In this document: piece after piece, positions 25,242 through 37,930 of the stretch
Numbering within the stretch: position 1 is the stretch's first letter
Layout of the letters: every line of letters starts with the position of its first letter
From: Thalassobacter stenotrophicus
Lineage (GTDB): Bacteria > Pseudomonadota > Alphaproteobacteria > Rhodobacterales > Rhodobacteraceae
Direction of reading: 5' to 3'
NCBI RefSeq assembly: GCF_001458315.1
Contig: NZ_CYRX01000010.1
Coordinates: forward strand, 1 to 64,000
DNA length: 64,000 bases
Notes under the pieces: generated by a model
Database searches by the model: none
Told to the model about the DNA's origin: nothing
Seen by the model: only the letters and a program-made list of their open reading frames with translations
Translations under genes and position numbers: made by a program

Positions 25242-26000
25242 ATGAAGGTCCTCGTGCCCGTCAAACGCGTGATTGATTATAACGTGAAGGTCCGTGTGAA
25301 AGCGGATGGGAGCGGTGTTGATCTCACCAACGTTAAAATGTCTATGAACCCTTTTGACGAGATTGCCGTCGAGGAAGCAATCCGCCTGAAAGAGGCCGGC
25401 AAAGCCGAAGAGGTGATCGCGGTTTCCATTGGCGTAAAACAGGCGCAGGAAACGCTGCGCACGGCGCTTGCGATGGGTGCAGATCGTGCGATCCTCGTGG
25501 TGGCCACCGATGATGTGCATGAAGATATCGAGCCACTGGCCGTTGCAAAGATCCTCAAGGGTGTGATCGACGAAGAGCAGCCCGGCCTTGTGCTGACGGG
25601 CAAGCAAGCAATCGACAACGACATGAACGCCACGGGCCAGATGCTCGCCGCACTGACCGGTTGGGGGCAGGGCACGTTCGCTTCCGAACTGGACGTGGAT
25701 GATGACACCGCCACCGTGACCCGCGAAGTGGACGGTGGATTGCAGACGATCAAGATCAAGATCCCCGCCATCGTGACTGTCGATCTGCGTTTGAATGAGC
25801 CGCGTTATGCGTCGTTGCCCAATATAATGAAGGCGAAGAAGAAGCCTTTGGATGAAAAGACACCGGCGGACTACGGCGTTGATACGACACCACGTCTAGA
25901 GATCGTTGGCACCACCGAACCGGGAGCCCGCTCGGCGGGTATCATCGTGGGCTCGGTGGATGAACTGGTTGATAAACTCAAAGAAGTGGGAGCTGTATAG
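25242..26000 (+). CDS. etfB: Electron transfer flavoprotein beta subunit
   Basis: A 252-residue ETF beta subunit with AMP-binding and subunit-contact motifs. The N-terminus [16 protein letters not shown] and the internal [16 protein letters not shown] (recognition region) are diagnostic. It accepts electrons from acyl-CoA dehydrogenases and passes them to ETF:ubiquinone oxidoreductase. ATG 25242 gives the normal family start with GGAG nine bases upstream; the earlier ATG at 25218 adds eight atypical residues. It overlaps etfA as TAGTG. Confidence 0.95.
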   Translation: MKVLVPVKRVIDYNVKVRVKADGSGVDLTNVKMSMNPFDEIAVEEAIRLKEAGKAEEVIAVSIGVKQAQETLRTALAMGADRAILVVATDDVHEDIEPLAVAKILKGVIDEEQPGLVLTGKQAIDNDMNATGQMLAALTGWGQGTFASELDVDDDTATVTREVDGGLQTIKIKIPAIVTVDLRLNEPRYASLPNIMKAKKKPLDEKTPADYGVDTTPRLEIVGTTEPGARSAGIIVGSVDELVDKLKEVGAV

Positions 26001-26923
26001 TGACTGTTCTTTTGCTTGCCGAAGTCACCGATGGTGCACTGAATACGGACGCGACAGCAAAGGCGATGTCTGCGGCCAAGATGCTGGGCGATGTGGTGAT
26101 ACTGTGCGCGGGCGCAACCGCGAAGGACGCCGCCGACGAGGCCGCGACACTAGGTGCCTCAAAAGTCTTGTTGGCAGAAGATGATGTGCTGGGCCACCGT
26201 TTGGCCGAAAGTACGGCGGACCTAATCGTATCGTTGGCTGGTGACTATGACCACATTGTCGCCCCGGCGACTACGGGTGCTAAAAACGTAATGCCCCGAG
26301 TTGCCGCGCTGCTTGACGTGATGGTGATCTCCGACGCCTCTGCCGTGTTTGACGCCGACACCTTCGAGCGCCCGATCTATGCGGGCAACGCCATCCAGAC
26401 GGTAAAATCCTCGGATGCCAAGAAGGTCATTACCTTCCGCACCTCGACATTTGAACCGGTGAAGGCCTCCGAGTCGTCCGCCATTGAAAGCGTGGCTGTG
26501 CCTGCCAGCTCCAGTCTGTCGGAATGGGTTGAGGACAAAGTTGCCGTGTCTGATCGTCCTGAACTGACGTCGGCTGGTGTTGTTGTGTCTGGTGGTCGCG
26601 GTGTCGGCTCTGAGGATGACTTCAAGCTGATCGAAGGCTTAGCCGATAAGTTGGGCGCCGCAGTTGGCGCATCCCGTGCGGCGGTTGATTCCGGTTACGC
26701 GCCGAACGACTGGCAGGTTGGCCAGACGGGTAAGGTTGTGGCCCCTGATCTTTACGTTGCTGTCGGCATCTCCGGCGCGATACAGCACCTTGCCGGTATG
26801 AAAGATTCTAAGGTGATCGTAGCGATCAACAAAGATGAAGAGGCTCCGATTTTTCAGGTGGCTGACTTCGGACTGGTCGCTGACTTATTCGATGCCGTGC
26901 CAGAACTGACTGAAAAGCTTTGA
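26000..26923 (+). CDS. etfA: Electron transfer flavoprotein alpha subunit
   Basis: A 307-residue ETF alpha subunit, GTG start coupled to etfB by one base. The C-terminal FAD domain is complete: [50 protein letters not shown] and [15 protein letters not shown]. It forms the heterodimer that serves the several acyl-CoA dehydrogenases of this window (12600, 18789, 19895, 55969, 57149). Confidence 0.95.
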   Translation: MTVLLLAEVTDGALNTDATAKAMSAAKMLGDVVILCAGATAKDAADEAATLGASKVLLAEDDVLGHRLAESTADLIVSLAGDYDHIVAPATTGAKNVMPRVAALLDVMVISDASAVFDADTFERPIYAGNAIQTVKSSDAKKVITFRTSTFEPVKASESSAIESVAVPASSSLSEWVEDKVAVSDRPELTSAGVVVSGGRGVGSEDDFKLIEGLADKLGAAVGASRAAVDSGYAPNDWQVGQTGKVVAPDLYVAVGISGAIQHLAGMKDSKVIVAINKDEEAPIFQVADFGLVADLFDAVPELTEKL

Positions 26924-27606
26924 GGCAGATCGAACTATAAGCCTTACACAAGCAAGATCCTATTTATTTGCCATTGTCGTTGCGATCATAAAATCAGTTT
27001 GGCGCAAGCGGGATTGGTTGGCGGAGCATTCTCACCACATCATGGCCGAATGAAGCGTGAACCGTTTTGGATGGCGTTCTAATATAATAAAATGCATCTT
27101 CAATGTTTCTGGCGCTACGGGCTCAAAAGGCTGAAAACAGTTAGACAACAGACATTCAGCAGTGTTGGTCGAAAGGCTGAAAAGTCTTTCTGACGAGACG
27201 TTCATGCAAATCACAAAGAATGACTGGTAAGGGCCAAAACTACTTGATGTAGCGCTCTGATCGATGTTCTGGAACCCGCTTTTGAGTTGACCTTGGAAGA
27301 TATGCCTTAGGGATGTTTGGTGACGGGAAGGCAGCAATCTAATATAGCAATCAATGCAATAACCGAAGTGGTATGCACTGCATGTCTATGTCTTGCCCGC
27401 GAGACGGCCTGATGGGTCGCAAACGCGTCATTCGGGTCAAGACGACACCGCCAGCTTTTTCTCATATGAGCACCGCAACGGAAAAATTACGCCGCTCAAA
27501 TAAATGCTAGGCCTTCACAATCCAATTGGTGGATAAAATGGGGGGGGGGTGCGCTCTCACCCCAATCTTCTAAGTGCTGGTTTTTAAGGCATTTATCCAC
27601 GGTGAG
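26924..27606. other. Intergenic stretch without a supportable gene
   Basis: About 680 bases between etfA and the tRNA. No frame has a credible start site and composition. A run of ten G (27540-27549) stands downstream of the tRNA (on its strand), next to CTCTCACCCC that could pair with it, so it may belong to a tRNA terminator hairpin. I see no other structure. Confidence 0.5.
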
Positions 27607-27696
27607 TGGCGGAGACACAGGGATTCGAACCCTGGGTAGGCTTGCACCCACACCGGTTTTCGAAACCGGCCCGTTCGACCACTCCGGCATATCTCC
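27607..27696 (-). tRNA. tRNA-Ser (anticodon CGA)
   Basis: The minus strand folds as a class II tRNA: a seven-pair acceptor stem (GGAGATA with TGTCTCC), a D-arm, an anticodon stem CCGGT/ACCGG around loop TTCGAAA (CGA anticodon), a long variable arm and a T-arm with GGTTCGAATCC. The encoded CCA follows the discriminator G. Reads UCG codons. Confidence 0.95.
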
Positions 27697-27857
27697 GCAG
27701 ACCAGCGGTCACTCTGGTGGCGTGCGGTCTAGGGGCAAACTGGCGGGGGTGCAAGCAGGTTTTGCCACCAATATGCGTAAAGGTTAAGGCGCGTCCCTTG
27801 GCAGGCCTCGTAATCCCCCCATCTATAGGGTGTGACCGACGCCAAAAGGAGATCTCG

Positions 27858-28727
27858 ATGCTGCGTGCTGCCCTCATTCTAGCCGCGGGCTTTGTGCTTG
27901 CACCCCTCAGCATTCCGAGCGTTTCGGGGATTGTTTCCGCTCAAACCCAAGCGCCCGCAGGGTTGCCCGCGATCAAACACACACAGTTGATGGAAGCACT
28001 TAGGCTGCGCGACATCATCGAGGTCGTTGCTGCCGAAGGCATCGCCGCAGGCCCTGAGATTGAGGAAGACATGTTTCCCGGACGCGGGGGCTTTGGCTGG
28101 AAGGTTGAGCTAGAGCGCATTTATGACATCCCCCGCGTGATGGGCATCATGTCCGACGACATCAGGGCCAACGTGTCAGAGGCCGACGCGGATGTACTGA
28201 TCTCATTTCTTGGTAGCCCGCTGGGAAAGCGCATCGTTGAGGGCGAGGTGGCCGCACGGGCCGCGATGCTGGACGAAGACGTTGATCAGGCCGCTACCGA
28301 TCTTGCGCAAAAAATGCGCCGAGAGGGGGGCAGGCGGGTCGAACAGATTGCCGAGTTCATCGCAGCCTATGATCTTGTGACTTCCAACGTCGTGGGCGGG
28401 CTCAATTCCAACTACGCCTTCTATCAGGGGCTCGCGGCGGGCGGGGCTTTGCCGGACTCGATGACGGAGGATCAAATCGTGAATGAGGTGTGGTCCCAGC
28501 AGGACACCATCACAACCGAGACCGAGGATTGGCTGTATGCCTATTTGCTGGCGTCCTATGCAGGGTTGAGCGATGATGAGATGCAAACCTACATCGCCTT
28601 TGCCCGTACCGATGCGGCACAGGCGTTCAACGGGGTTTTGTTCGACAGTTTCGGCACAGTCTTCACGTCGATCAGTCGCGCACTCGGCCGGGCAGTCGCA
28701 GACCGGATGTTGGCGCAGGACATATAG
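27858..28727 (+). CDS. Exported DUF2059-domain protein
   Basis: A 289-residue protein with an N-terminal signal sequence (about residues 1-34, ending near VSAQ). The rest is helical and matches the DUF2059 pattern: two similar halves with ADVLISFLGSPLGKRIVEGE and DDEMQTYIAFARTDAAQAFNGVLFD. The function is not known; the family is periplasmic. The ATG at 27858 has AAAAGGAG upstream. The open frame extends back into the tRNA gene, so earlier starts are rejected. Confidence 0.8.
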   Translation: MLRAALILAAGFVLAPLSIPSVSGIVSAQTQAPAGLPAIKHTQLMEALRLRDIIEVVAAEGIAAGPEIEEDMFPGRGGFGWKVELERIYDIPRVMGIMSDDIRANVSEADADVLISFLGSPLGKRIVEGEVAARAAMLDEDVDQAATDLAQKMRREGGRRVEQIAEFIAAYDLVTSNVVGGLNSNYAFYQGLAAGGALPDSMTEDQIVNEVWSQQDTITTETEDWLYAYLLASYAGLSDDEMQTYIAFARTDAAQAFNGVLFDSFGTVFTSISRALGRAVADRMLAQDI

Positions 28728-28758
28728 GGTTGTCGCCGCGGCCCGTTTGAGTTGGCGG

Positions 28759-28787
28759 TTGACACAGCACCCCCCATAAAGGATACC
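28759..28787 (+). promoter_or_regulatory. Putative promoter of the L21-L27 operon
   Basis: A perfect TTGACA box at 28759-28764, then a 17-base gap and GGATAC (28782-28787) as a weak -10. It leaves a leader of about 130 bases before rplU, long enough for ribosomal-protein autoregulation. Confidence 0.4.
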
Positions 28788-28921
28788 CCAGCCACGCCGT
28801 GCGGGATTCCCTCGCGCGGTGTTTGTTGTTTTGTCCCGATCACGGGACACGCTGTCCGAGGCAAATGAAACGCCGGTGCATGCCGGGGCCACAGGATGCG
28901 ACAGAAAAAAGGAAGCAGCCA

Positions 28922-29578
28922 ATGTTCGCTGTTTTGAAAACTGGCGGCAAACAGTACCGCGTCCAATCGGGCGACGTACTGCGTGTCGAAAAACTGGCCG
29001 CAGAGGCCGGTGAGAAAATCCAATTCAATGATGTGCTGATGCTCGGTGGTGACACTGTCACTGTTGGCGCACCTTTGGTGGACGGTGCCGCGGTTCAGGC
29101 CGACGTTATCGACCAAATCAAAGGCGAAAAGCTGATCCACTTCGTGAAGCGTCGTCGCAAGCACTCCTCCAAACGCACCAAGGGCCACCGTCAAAAACTG
29201 ACGCTGATCCGCGTGACGGACATCCTTGCTGCTGGCGCAGATGCCTCTGGCGTCAAAGCCGCTGTTGGTGCCGGTTCGGTTGCTGGTGTGGCTGTTGCTG
29301 CAACTGCACCTGCTGCTGCCAAAAAAGCCGCTCCTAAAAAGGCTGCAAAAGCTGAGGCCGCTCCTGCTGCCGCTGCTGGCGCAGACGATCTCAAGAAGCT
29401 GTCCGGTGTCGGCCCAGCCCTTGAGAAGAAGCTGCTTGCAGCCGGCGTGACAACCTTCGCACAGATCGCAGCTTGGTCGCCCGAAGACGTTGCTGCAATC
29501 GACGAGCAATTGTCGTTCAAAGGCCGTATCGAGCGTGAAGGCTGGATCGAACAAGCCAAAGAACTGGCTAAAGGTTAA
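28922..29578 (+). CDS. rplU: 50S ribosomal protein L21 with C-terminal helix-hairpin-helix extension
   Basis: Residues 1-103 are a complete L21 ([31 protein letters not shown]). Then comes an Ala/Lys-rich linker (about 104-152) and a folded C-terminal part (153-218) with [26 protein letters not shown], a helix-hairpin-helix-like element. Total 218 residues against about 103 for E. coli L21. Similar tails occur in Rhodobacteraceae L21 and in some NuoE proteins; the role is unknown. It is followed by rpmA after 11 bases. The frame is open before 28922 but ATG 28922 matches the family start. Confidence 0.93.
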   Translation: MFAVLKTGGKQYRVQSGDVLRVEKLAAEAGEKIQFNDVLMLGGDTVTVGAPLVDGAAVQADVIDQIKGEKLIHFVKRRRKHSSKRTKGHRQKLTLIRVTDILAAGADASGVKAAVGAGSVAGVAVAATAPAAAKKAAPKKAAKAEAAPAAAAGADDLKKLSGVGPALEKKLLAAGVTTFAQIAAWSPEDVAAIDEQLSFKGRIEREGWIEQAKELAKG

Positions 29579-29589
29579 GGAGAGAAAGC

Positions 29590-29859
29590 ATGGCACATAA
29601 AAAAGCAGGCGGTTCCTCCCGCAACGGTCGCGACTCCGCTGGACGTCGCCTTGGTGTTAAACTCTACGGTGGCCAAGCGGCTATCCCCGGGAACATCATC
29701 GTGCGTCAACGGGGCACCAAGTGGTGGCCAGGCCAAGGCGTCGGCATGGGCAAAGATCACACGATCTTTGCAACTGTCGAAGGCGCCGTGACCTTCCACA
29801 CAGGTCTCAAAGGCCGCACGTTTATTTCGGTTCTGCCAGTGGCGGAGGCCGCTGAGTAA
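29590..29859 (+). CDS. rpmA: 50S ribosomal protein L27
   Basis: An 89-residue L27 beginning [16 protein letters not shown] and containing [11 protein letters not shown], all family-typical. Its N-terminal tail reaches the peptidyl-transferase centre. AAGGAGAG precedes the ATG. It is the second gene of the rplU-rpmA operon, ended by the terminator at 29888. Confidence 0.97.
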   Translation: MAHKKAGGSSRNGRDSAGRRLGVKLYGGQAAIPGNIIVRQRGTKWWPGQGVGMGKDHTIFATVEGAVTFHTGLKGRTFISVLPVAEAAE

Positions 29860-29887
29860 GCCGACCCGAAATAATGCCAGACATTTA

Positions 29888-29916
29888 GGGGATCGGTGAA
29901 AACCGGTCCCCTTTTT
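29888..29916 (+). terminator. Rho-independent terminator after rpmA
   Basis: GGGGATCGGT pairs with ACCGGTCCCC (one G-T wobble) around GAAA, followed by five T. Confidence 0.9.
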
Positions 29917-29933
29917 CCTTTCAGGAGGTCAGA

Positions 29934-30434
29934 ATGACCCCCGATCCGATTTTCACATCTCGACTGTGCCTGCGTCCGTTTACGGGCGCTGATCGCGCTG
30001 CGGTGACCGAAGGTCTTAATGACTTGGCGGTGTCACAATGGTTGGCACGGGTCCCATACCCGTTCAGCCAAGCTGACCTGTCGGTGATGCAATCCGAAGT
30101 TCCCTCAAGCTGGCCGGACCTGATGGTGATCGCCAAAGACACCACGGTCATCGGCGCCGTAACGACCCATCCGCATTTCGGGTTCTGGATCGCGCGGCCC
30201 CATTGGGGCAATGGTTACGGGCGTGAGGCGGCGCGTGCAGCTTTGAAATTCGCCCTTGCACGAAACAGCACCGTGCACAGCGGCTACTTCGCGGGCAATT
30301 CGGCCAGTGCACGTATCCTGCATGGCCTGGGCTTCACGATCACGTCGCGCGGACGCACGCACTGCCGCGCCTTGGGTCGAGAATTGCCAGACGTCACACT
30401 GATATGCACCGCGCAGGGCAGGGTGGCCGCATGA
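29934..30434 (+). CDS. GNAT acetyltransferase, RimJ/RimL-like
   Basis: A 166-residue N-acetyltransferase using acetyl-CoA. The N-terminal TSRLCLRPFTGAD and the CoA-loop region ARPHWGNGYGREAARAALKFA (about residues 84-104) mark the RimJ/L subgroup, which acetylates protein N-termini or small amines. GGAGG precedes the ATG. The stop overlaps the LysE-type gene as ATGA. Substrate unknown. Confidence 0.85.
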   Translation: MTPDPIFTSRLCLRPFTGADRAAVTEGLNDLAVSQWLARVPYPFSQADLSVMQSEVPSSWPDLMVIAKDTTVIGAVTTHPHFGFWIARPHWGNGYGREAARAALKFALARNSTVHSGYFAGNSASARILHGLGFTITSRGRTHCRALGRELPDVTLICTAQGRVAA

Positions 30435-31036
30435 GTGTCGCGTCTGCTTCCTTTCTGGTCTTTGCCGCCAGCCAAGTCGGCACGCCGGGGCCAGCCAATA
30501 TGGCGCTGATGGCAACCGGTGCGCGGTATGGGCTGCGCGCGGCTTGGCCGTTTGTGGCGGGCGTAGCCCTTGGCAAACAATTGATCATTTGGCCCATGGG
30601 CCTTGGCTTGATGGAGCTGGCAACCAGCTATCCGGCTGTTTTCAGCGCGCTCAAATACATCTCCGCCGCGTATATCCTGTGGCTCGCGTGGAAGGTCGCG
30701 AACCTGCGCCTTAACACAACAGATGCGCAGGACCGCGCGCCCGGATTTTTAGCGGGACTTATTGTGCACCCGCTCAACCCCAAAGCTTGGGCCATGATCA
30801 CGGCTGGCTTTACCAATTTCGTGGCTCCCGGCACTCCGCCACTCGAAGCCACAGCCATTATCGCTTTGTGCCTTTTGACCTGTCAGATCGTTTTGCACCC
30901 GGTCTGGACCTCGGCGGGGGCGTTTATTGCTGCGCGCGTCGCGGGCACCGGCGCAGAGCGAACCTTGATGCGTATTTTAGCAGCTTTGACCGTTGCAAGC
31001 GTACTTTTCGTGTTGTTCGGAGGAGGAACCCCATGA
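30431..31036 (+). CDS. LysE-family amino-acid/metabolite exporter
   Basis: A 201-residue inner-membrane protein with about six hydrophobic segments and the family signature TPGPANMALMATGARYG near residue 18. LysE/RhtB proteins export amino acids or related compounds. ATG 30431 is coupled to the GNAT stop; GTG/TTG starts further upstream would overlap more. It is sandwiched between two GNAT genes, which hints at modify-and-export of an amine or amino acid (inference). Confidence 0.87.
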   Translation: MSVASASFLVFAASQVGTPGPANMALMATGARYGLRAAWPFVAGVALGKQLIIWPMGLGLMELATSYPAVFSALKYISAAYILWLAWKVANLRLNTTDAQDRAPGFLAGLIVHPLNPKAWAMITAGFTNFVAPGTPPLEATAIIALCLLTCQIVLHPVWTSAGAFIAARVAGTGAERTLMRILAALTVASVLFVLFGGGTP

Positions 31037-31575
31037 CACACACTTTATTTCAACAAACAACCATTCCAACCGAGCGGTTTACCCTGCGCCCTCTTAGGAC
31101 GTCCGACCAAGGCCTGATTGAGGTCTATGGCGGCGATGCGCGTGTCGCCAAGATGACAGCCGAAATCCCCCATCCGCTGCCCCCCGGTGCGACGGCGGCG
31201 TATATCGCGCGGGTCACGCAGCCTGACAGCGACGAGGTGGTTTGGGCCATGGACGCATCCGGCACCGGGTTGTCCGAACTTGTCGGCCTGATTTCGCTGA
31301 AACAAATGGACCGCAAACAGGCTGAGATCAGCTATTGGGTCGCCCCTGTTGCGTGGAACACCGGCCTCGCATCTGAGGCGGTCTCTACCTTGGTAGAAGC
31401 CAATCCCCTCGACAACGACACGCTTTTCGCAAGCGTTTTCCAAGACAACCCAGCCTCCGGGCGGGTGCTCACGCATGCGGGTTTTGCCTACATCGGTCCG
31501 GCTGAGGCGTTTTCCGTCGCGCGCAACACAACTGTTGCCACATGGACCTATCATCGGAACATGCGCAGTGCTTGA
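31033..31575 (+). CDS. GNAT acetyltransferase
   Basis: A 180-residue RimJ/RimL-type acetyltransferase: PTERFTLRPLRTSDQ at the start, YWVAPVAWNTGLASEAVSTLVE for the CoA loop, and ENPASGRVLTHAGF-like late motif (here QDNPASGRVLTHAGF). It is coupled to the LysE-type gene by ATGA and has GGAGGAGG upstream. Different in sequence from the GNAT at 29934. Substrate unknown. Confidence 0.85.
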   Translation: MTHTLFQQTTIPTERFTLRPLRTSDQGLIEVYGGDARVAKMTAEIPHPLPPGATAAYIARVTQPDSDEVVWAMDASGTGLSELVGLISLKQMDRKQAEISYWVAPVAWNTGLASEAVSTLVEANPLDNDTLFASVFQDNPASGRVLTHAGFAYIGPAEAFSVARNTTVATWTYHRNMRSA

Positions 31576-33773
<2,198 letters not shown>

Positions 33774-33797
33774 GGAGGCCCGGAGGAGGGCGACGGC

Positions 33798-35063
<1,266 letters not shown>

Positions 35064-35075
35064 GGACCTAATATC

Positions 35076-36248
35076 ATGACAAAACGCCCTAATCTCGTGC
35101 GTCGCACGGGCTTTCCCGAAAGTGTGAGCCGCGCTGTTGTCACGCCACTTCAGCCTTCAGTGGTCTATGCATCCCCCGATATTGACACGCTGCACGCCCA
35201 GTATGAGGGCCGCGCCACAGGCTATACTTATGGCCGCGAAGGCCACCCCAACGCAGACGTTCTGGCACAGAAAATCGACGCCATGGAAGGCGGCGAGGGC
35301 GGGATCATCCTCGGTTCTGGCATGGCGGCAGTGTCCGCGACCCTGATGGGGTTGCTTAGTGCGGGCGATCACATTGTCGGCGGAAATCAGCTGTACGGCC
35401 GTTCGCTGCGTATGCTGAACCAAGACCTGCCGCGCTTTGGCATCACCACCACTTTGGCCGATCCCACGGACGCACAGGCCTTTGCCGACGCCATCCGCCC
35501 CGAGACCAAATTGATCCTGATTGAGGCCGTCTCAAACCCCACTTTGCGTGTGGCGGATATGGAGGGGATCACCAAACTCGCGAAAGAGCGCGGGCTGATC
35601 CTTGTGGTCGATAACACCTTTACCACCCCTGTTGGCTACCCGGCCTATGCCGAAGGGGCTGATGTTGTGATCCACTCCGTGACCAAGCTGATGGCGGGGC
35701 ATTCGGATGTGACTTTGGGCTATGTTTTGGCGCGCGACGCGGGCAACAGCAAGGCGATCTACGACACTGCGGTGACCTTTGGTTTCACCCCATCGCCCTA
35801 TGAATGTTGGCTGGCGGAACGCGGGCTCTACACGTTCGACCTGCGCTTTGACCGCGCGCAAGAAACCGCGATCAAGTTGGCCGATTTTCTGGCCACACAC
35901 CCCGCGGTGGCGCAGGTTTTGTACCCCGGTCGCGCGGATCACCCCGATCACGCCCGCGCGCAAACCGTTCTGAACGGGATGTGGGGCAACATGGTCAGCT
36001 TCAAACTGCGCGGCGGCGAGGATGAGGCGAACCGGCTGGTCCGCGCAGCCCCGCAACTGGCCTTTGCCCCGACGCTCGGGGATGTCGGCACAACGCTGAG
36101 CCATCCGGCCAGCAGTTCGCACCGCGGTCTCACGCCAGAGGGGCGCGCGGCACTCGGCATCACGGATGGGTTTTTCCGCGTGTCTGTTGGGATTGAGCCA
36201 TGGGATGTCCTGCAAGCGGACTTTGAGCAGGGCCTCAGCGCGGTCTAA
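35076..36248 (+). CDS. PLP-dependent trans-sulfuration-family enzyme
   Basis: A 390-residue Cys/Met-metabolism PLP enzyme (cystathionine gamma-synthase/beta-lyase/methionine gamma-lyase superfamily). Visible are YEGRATGYTYGREGHPN, SGMAAVSATLM, EAVSNPTLRVAD and the Schiff-base Lys in HSVTKLMAGHSD. The family is certain; which reaction it catalyses is not, as specificity residues overlap. It lies 12 bases after proA and may be in the same operon. Its stop overlaps the convergent gene by four bases. Confidence 0.88.
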   Translation: MTKRPNLVRRTGFPESVSRAVVTPLQPSVVYASPDIDTLHAQYEGRATGYTYGREGHPNADVLAQKIDAMEGGEGGIILGSGMAAVSATLMGLLSAGDHIVGGNQLYGRSLRMLNQDLPRFGITTTLADPTDAQAFADAIRPETKLILIEAVSNPTLRVADMEGITKLAKERGLILVVDNTFTTPVGYPAYAEGADVVIHSVTKLMAGHSDVTLGYVLARDAGNSKAIYDTAVTFGFTPSPYECWLAERGLYTFDLRFDRAQETAIKLADFLATHPAVAQVLYPGRADHPDHARAQTVLNGMWGNMVSFKLRGGEDEANRLVRAAPQLAFAPTLGDVGTTLSHPASSSHRGLTPEGRAALGITDGFFRVSVGIEPWDVLQADFEQGLSAV

Positions 36249-36652
36249 ACTTCGCGCAAGTCCTGTGCGTTTTGGTTCAACTGAAACAGCTCAATGTTCA
36301 GCCCCGGTGCAGAGCGCGCGATTTCGCGCTGCACCAGCTTGGCGTTAGGCAATACTTCACTGGCGATGATCAACATGCCCTCAAAGGCCTGCGTCGCCAG
36401 ATACTCTGCCAGCTCCACGGCATCGAACGTTTTCGTCAGTAGGGGTGCCAGCACGGTATCCGCACCACGATCCGCAATCAGTTCAGGCGACAGATCACGA
36501 AAGCTTAGGTGTTCAATCTGATCATAGCTCGAATCCAAAATCCGCCGCGGAAGTGCCCCACGATAACCATCAGGCAATTCAACAGCGATCAATCGGCGTG
36601 CGGTACGCCCCAACGGGCGGGACCCGGTCTGGTCGCGCGTGGTGCTTGTCAT
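36245..36652 (-). CDS. Conserved hypothetical protein next to phoR
   Basis: A 135-residue soluble protein I cannot assign. It has an alternating strand/helix look (RRLIAVELPD, then ADTVLAPLLTKTFDAVELAEYL, then GMLIIASEVLPNAK) suggestive of a small Rossmann-like or receiver-like alpha/beta fold. ATG 36652 has GAGG six bases upstream, better than the longer start at 36700. It is divergent from phoR, 121 bases away. No link to phosphate control can be shown. Confidence 0.6.
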   Translation of the reverse strand: MTSTTRDQTGSRPLGRTARRLIAVELPDGYRGALPRRILDSSYDQIEHLSFRDLSPELIADRGADTVLAPLLTKTFDAVELAEYLATQAFEGMLIIASEVLPNAKLVQREIARSAPGLNIELFQLNQNAQDLREV

Positions 36653-36772
36653 GCTTGTCCTCATATGTTGAAGCTGGTCTGAAAAGCTTCGCGAGTTCAA
36701 TTAGCATATTGCTAACATAATATTCGCATTTTGAAAAGGCCCGTTGGTCTGTGCGAGAAACGGCGGCGAGAA

Positions 36773-37843
36773 ATGGATGATGCACGGCATGAGCCGGATC
36801 TTATTGATGAAATAACCGGGGCGCTGCCGGGGGCTGTGGTTTTGTTGGACAAAGCCGGGCGTGTGGCGCGCGCAAATCCGCCTGCACGGGCTTTGCTAGG
36901 TGATTGGGTTATTGGCCGGTCGTATGTGAGCGTTCTGCGCCAGCCCGAGGTCCTCAGCCCGATTGAGGCTGCGTTTTTTGACAGCAAAAGTGGTGAGGCT
37001 GATTTTACCCACACCGAAGGAGCGGTCGACACACTCTACCGCGTGCGCATCCGCCCCTTGGCTGGGTTGGCGGGGGCAGGGCAAGTGCTCCTGCACTTTG
37101 AGGATATATCAGAGCAATCCCAGGCCCTTAGCTTTCGTCGCGGATTTGTAGCCAATGTTAGCCATGAGTTAAAAACCCCCTTAACGGCGCTGTTGGGTTT
37201 CATTGAGACGTTGAATGGCCCCGCCCGCAACGACCCCGAGGCGCAGCGTCATTTCCTAAGCCTGATGTCCCGTGAGGCGCGACGCATGAACCGCCTCGTG
37301 TCAGACTTGCTCTCGCTCAGCCGGGTGGAGGCGGGGGAACGCACGCGGCCTAAACGGCGTGAAGACCTTGTATCGCTTGTGCGCATCGCGTTGGAGCCGC
37401 TGAGCGAAATTGCATCGGATGCAGGCGCGGTCATCCGGACCGACCTACCCGATGAGGCGGTTGTGCGCGCCGACGCGGACCAAGTGATCCAGATCGTGAC
37501 GAACTTAACGGAAAACGCAGTGAAATATGGCGGCGGCGAGGTCGAGCTGTCGCTGCGCCAGATCGGCTATGATGGTCAATTGCGCGGCCCCGCATGGCAA
37601 TTGTGTGTGCGTGACAATGGGCCGGGGATCGATCCGCTGCATGTGCCGCGATTGGCGGAACGATTCTACCGGGTCGACACACACCGGTCGCGCGGGCAAG
37701 GCGGAACGGGGTTGGGGTTGGCAATTGTGAAGCACATTGCGCAACGTCACCGAGGGCGCCTCAAGATCGAGAGTGAGATGGGAAAGGGCTCTGAATTTAC
37801 GGTATTATTCCCGGTTGAACGGGATCAAAGCACAACATCCTAA
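36773..37843 (+). CDS. phoR: Phosphate-regulon sensor histidine kinase
   Basis: A 356-residue kinase. Residues about 12-110 form a PAS domain, 120-185 the HisKA dimerisation domain with His131 in NVSHELKTPL, and 230-350 the ATPase domain with the N box (LTENAVKYGG), VRDNGPGID and GGTGLGLAIVKH. No membrane segment is visible, unlike E. coli PhoR, so it is probably cytoplasmic and relies on PstSCAB-PhoU for the signal (inference). The ATG at 36773 is the most plausible start; the frame is open from 36731. Confidence 0.85.
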   Translation: MDDARHEPDLIDEITGALPGAVVLLDKAGRVARANPPARALLGDWVIGRSYVSVLRQPEVLSPIEAAFFDSKSGEADFTHTEGAVDTLYRVRIRPLAGLAGAGQVLLHFEDISEQSQALSFRRGFVANVSHELKTPLTALLGFIETLNGPARNDPEAQRHFLSLMSREARRMNRLVSDLLSLSRVEAGERTRPKRREDLVSLVRIALEPLSEIASDAGAVIRTDLPDEAVVRADADQVIQIVTNLTENAVKYGGGEVELSLRQIGYDGQLRGPAWQLCVRDNGPGIDPLHVPRLAERFYRVDTHRSRGQGGTGLGLAIVKHIAQRHRGRLKIESEMGKGSEFTVLFPVERDQSTTS

Positions 37844-37901
37844 CCCAAAGTGCGACCCAAAAACCGCGCGTCCTTTAACTTTTGTAAAATTGATTTTGCG
37901 A

Positions 37902-37930
37902 CTGTCATAAAACTGTTACCTGACCGTCAC
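37902..37930 (+). promoter_or_regulatory. Pho box upstream of pstS
   Basis: Three seven-base units, CTGTCAT (37902), CTGTTAC (37913) and CCGTCAC (37924), recur every 11 bases with A-rich spacers. This is the PhoB binding pattern. It lies 95-123 bases before pstS and predicts induction on phosphate starvation. Confidence 0.9.

Noticed and set aside
27370-27520. Possible LuxR-type C-terminal fragment before the tRNA
   Set aside because: A short segment reads like the start of a LuxR helix-turn-helix but frames break at once; too weak to call a pseudogene.
27540-27549. Run of ten G as a phase-variation tract
   Set aside because: It lies in no supportable gene or promoter and may be part of the tRNA terminator or a sequencing-prone homopolymer.
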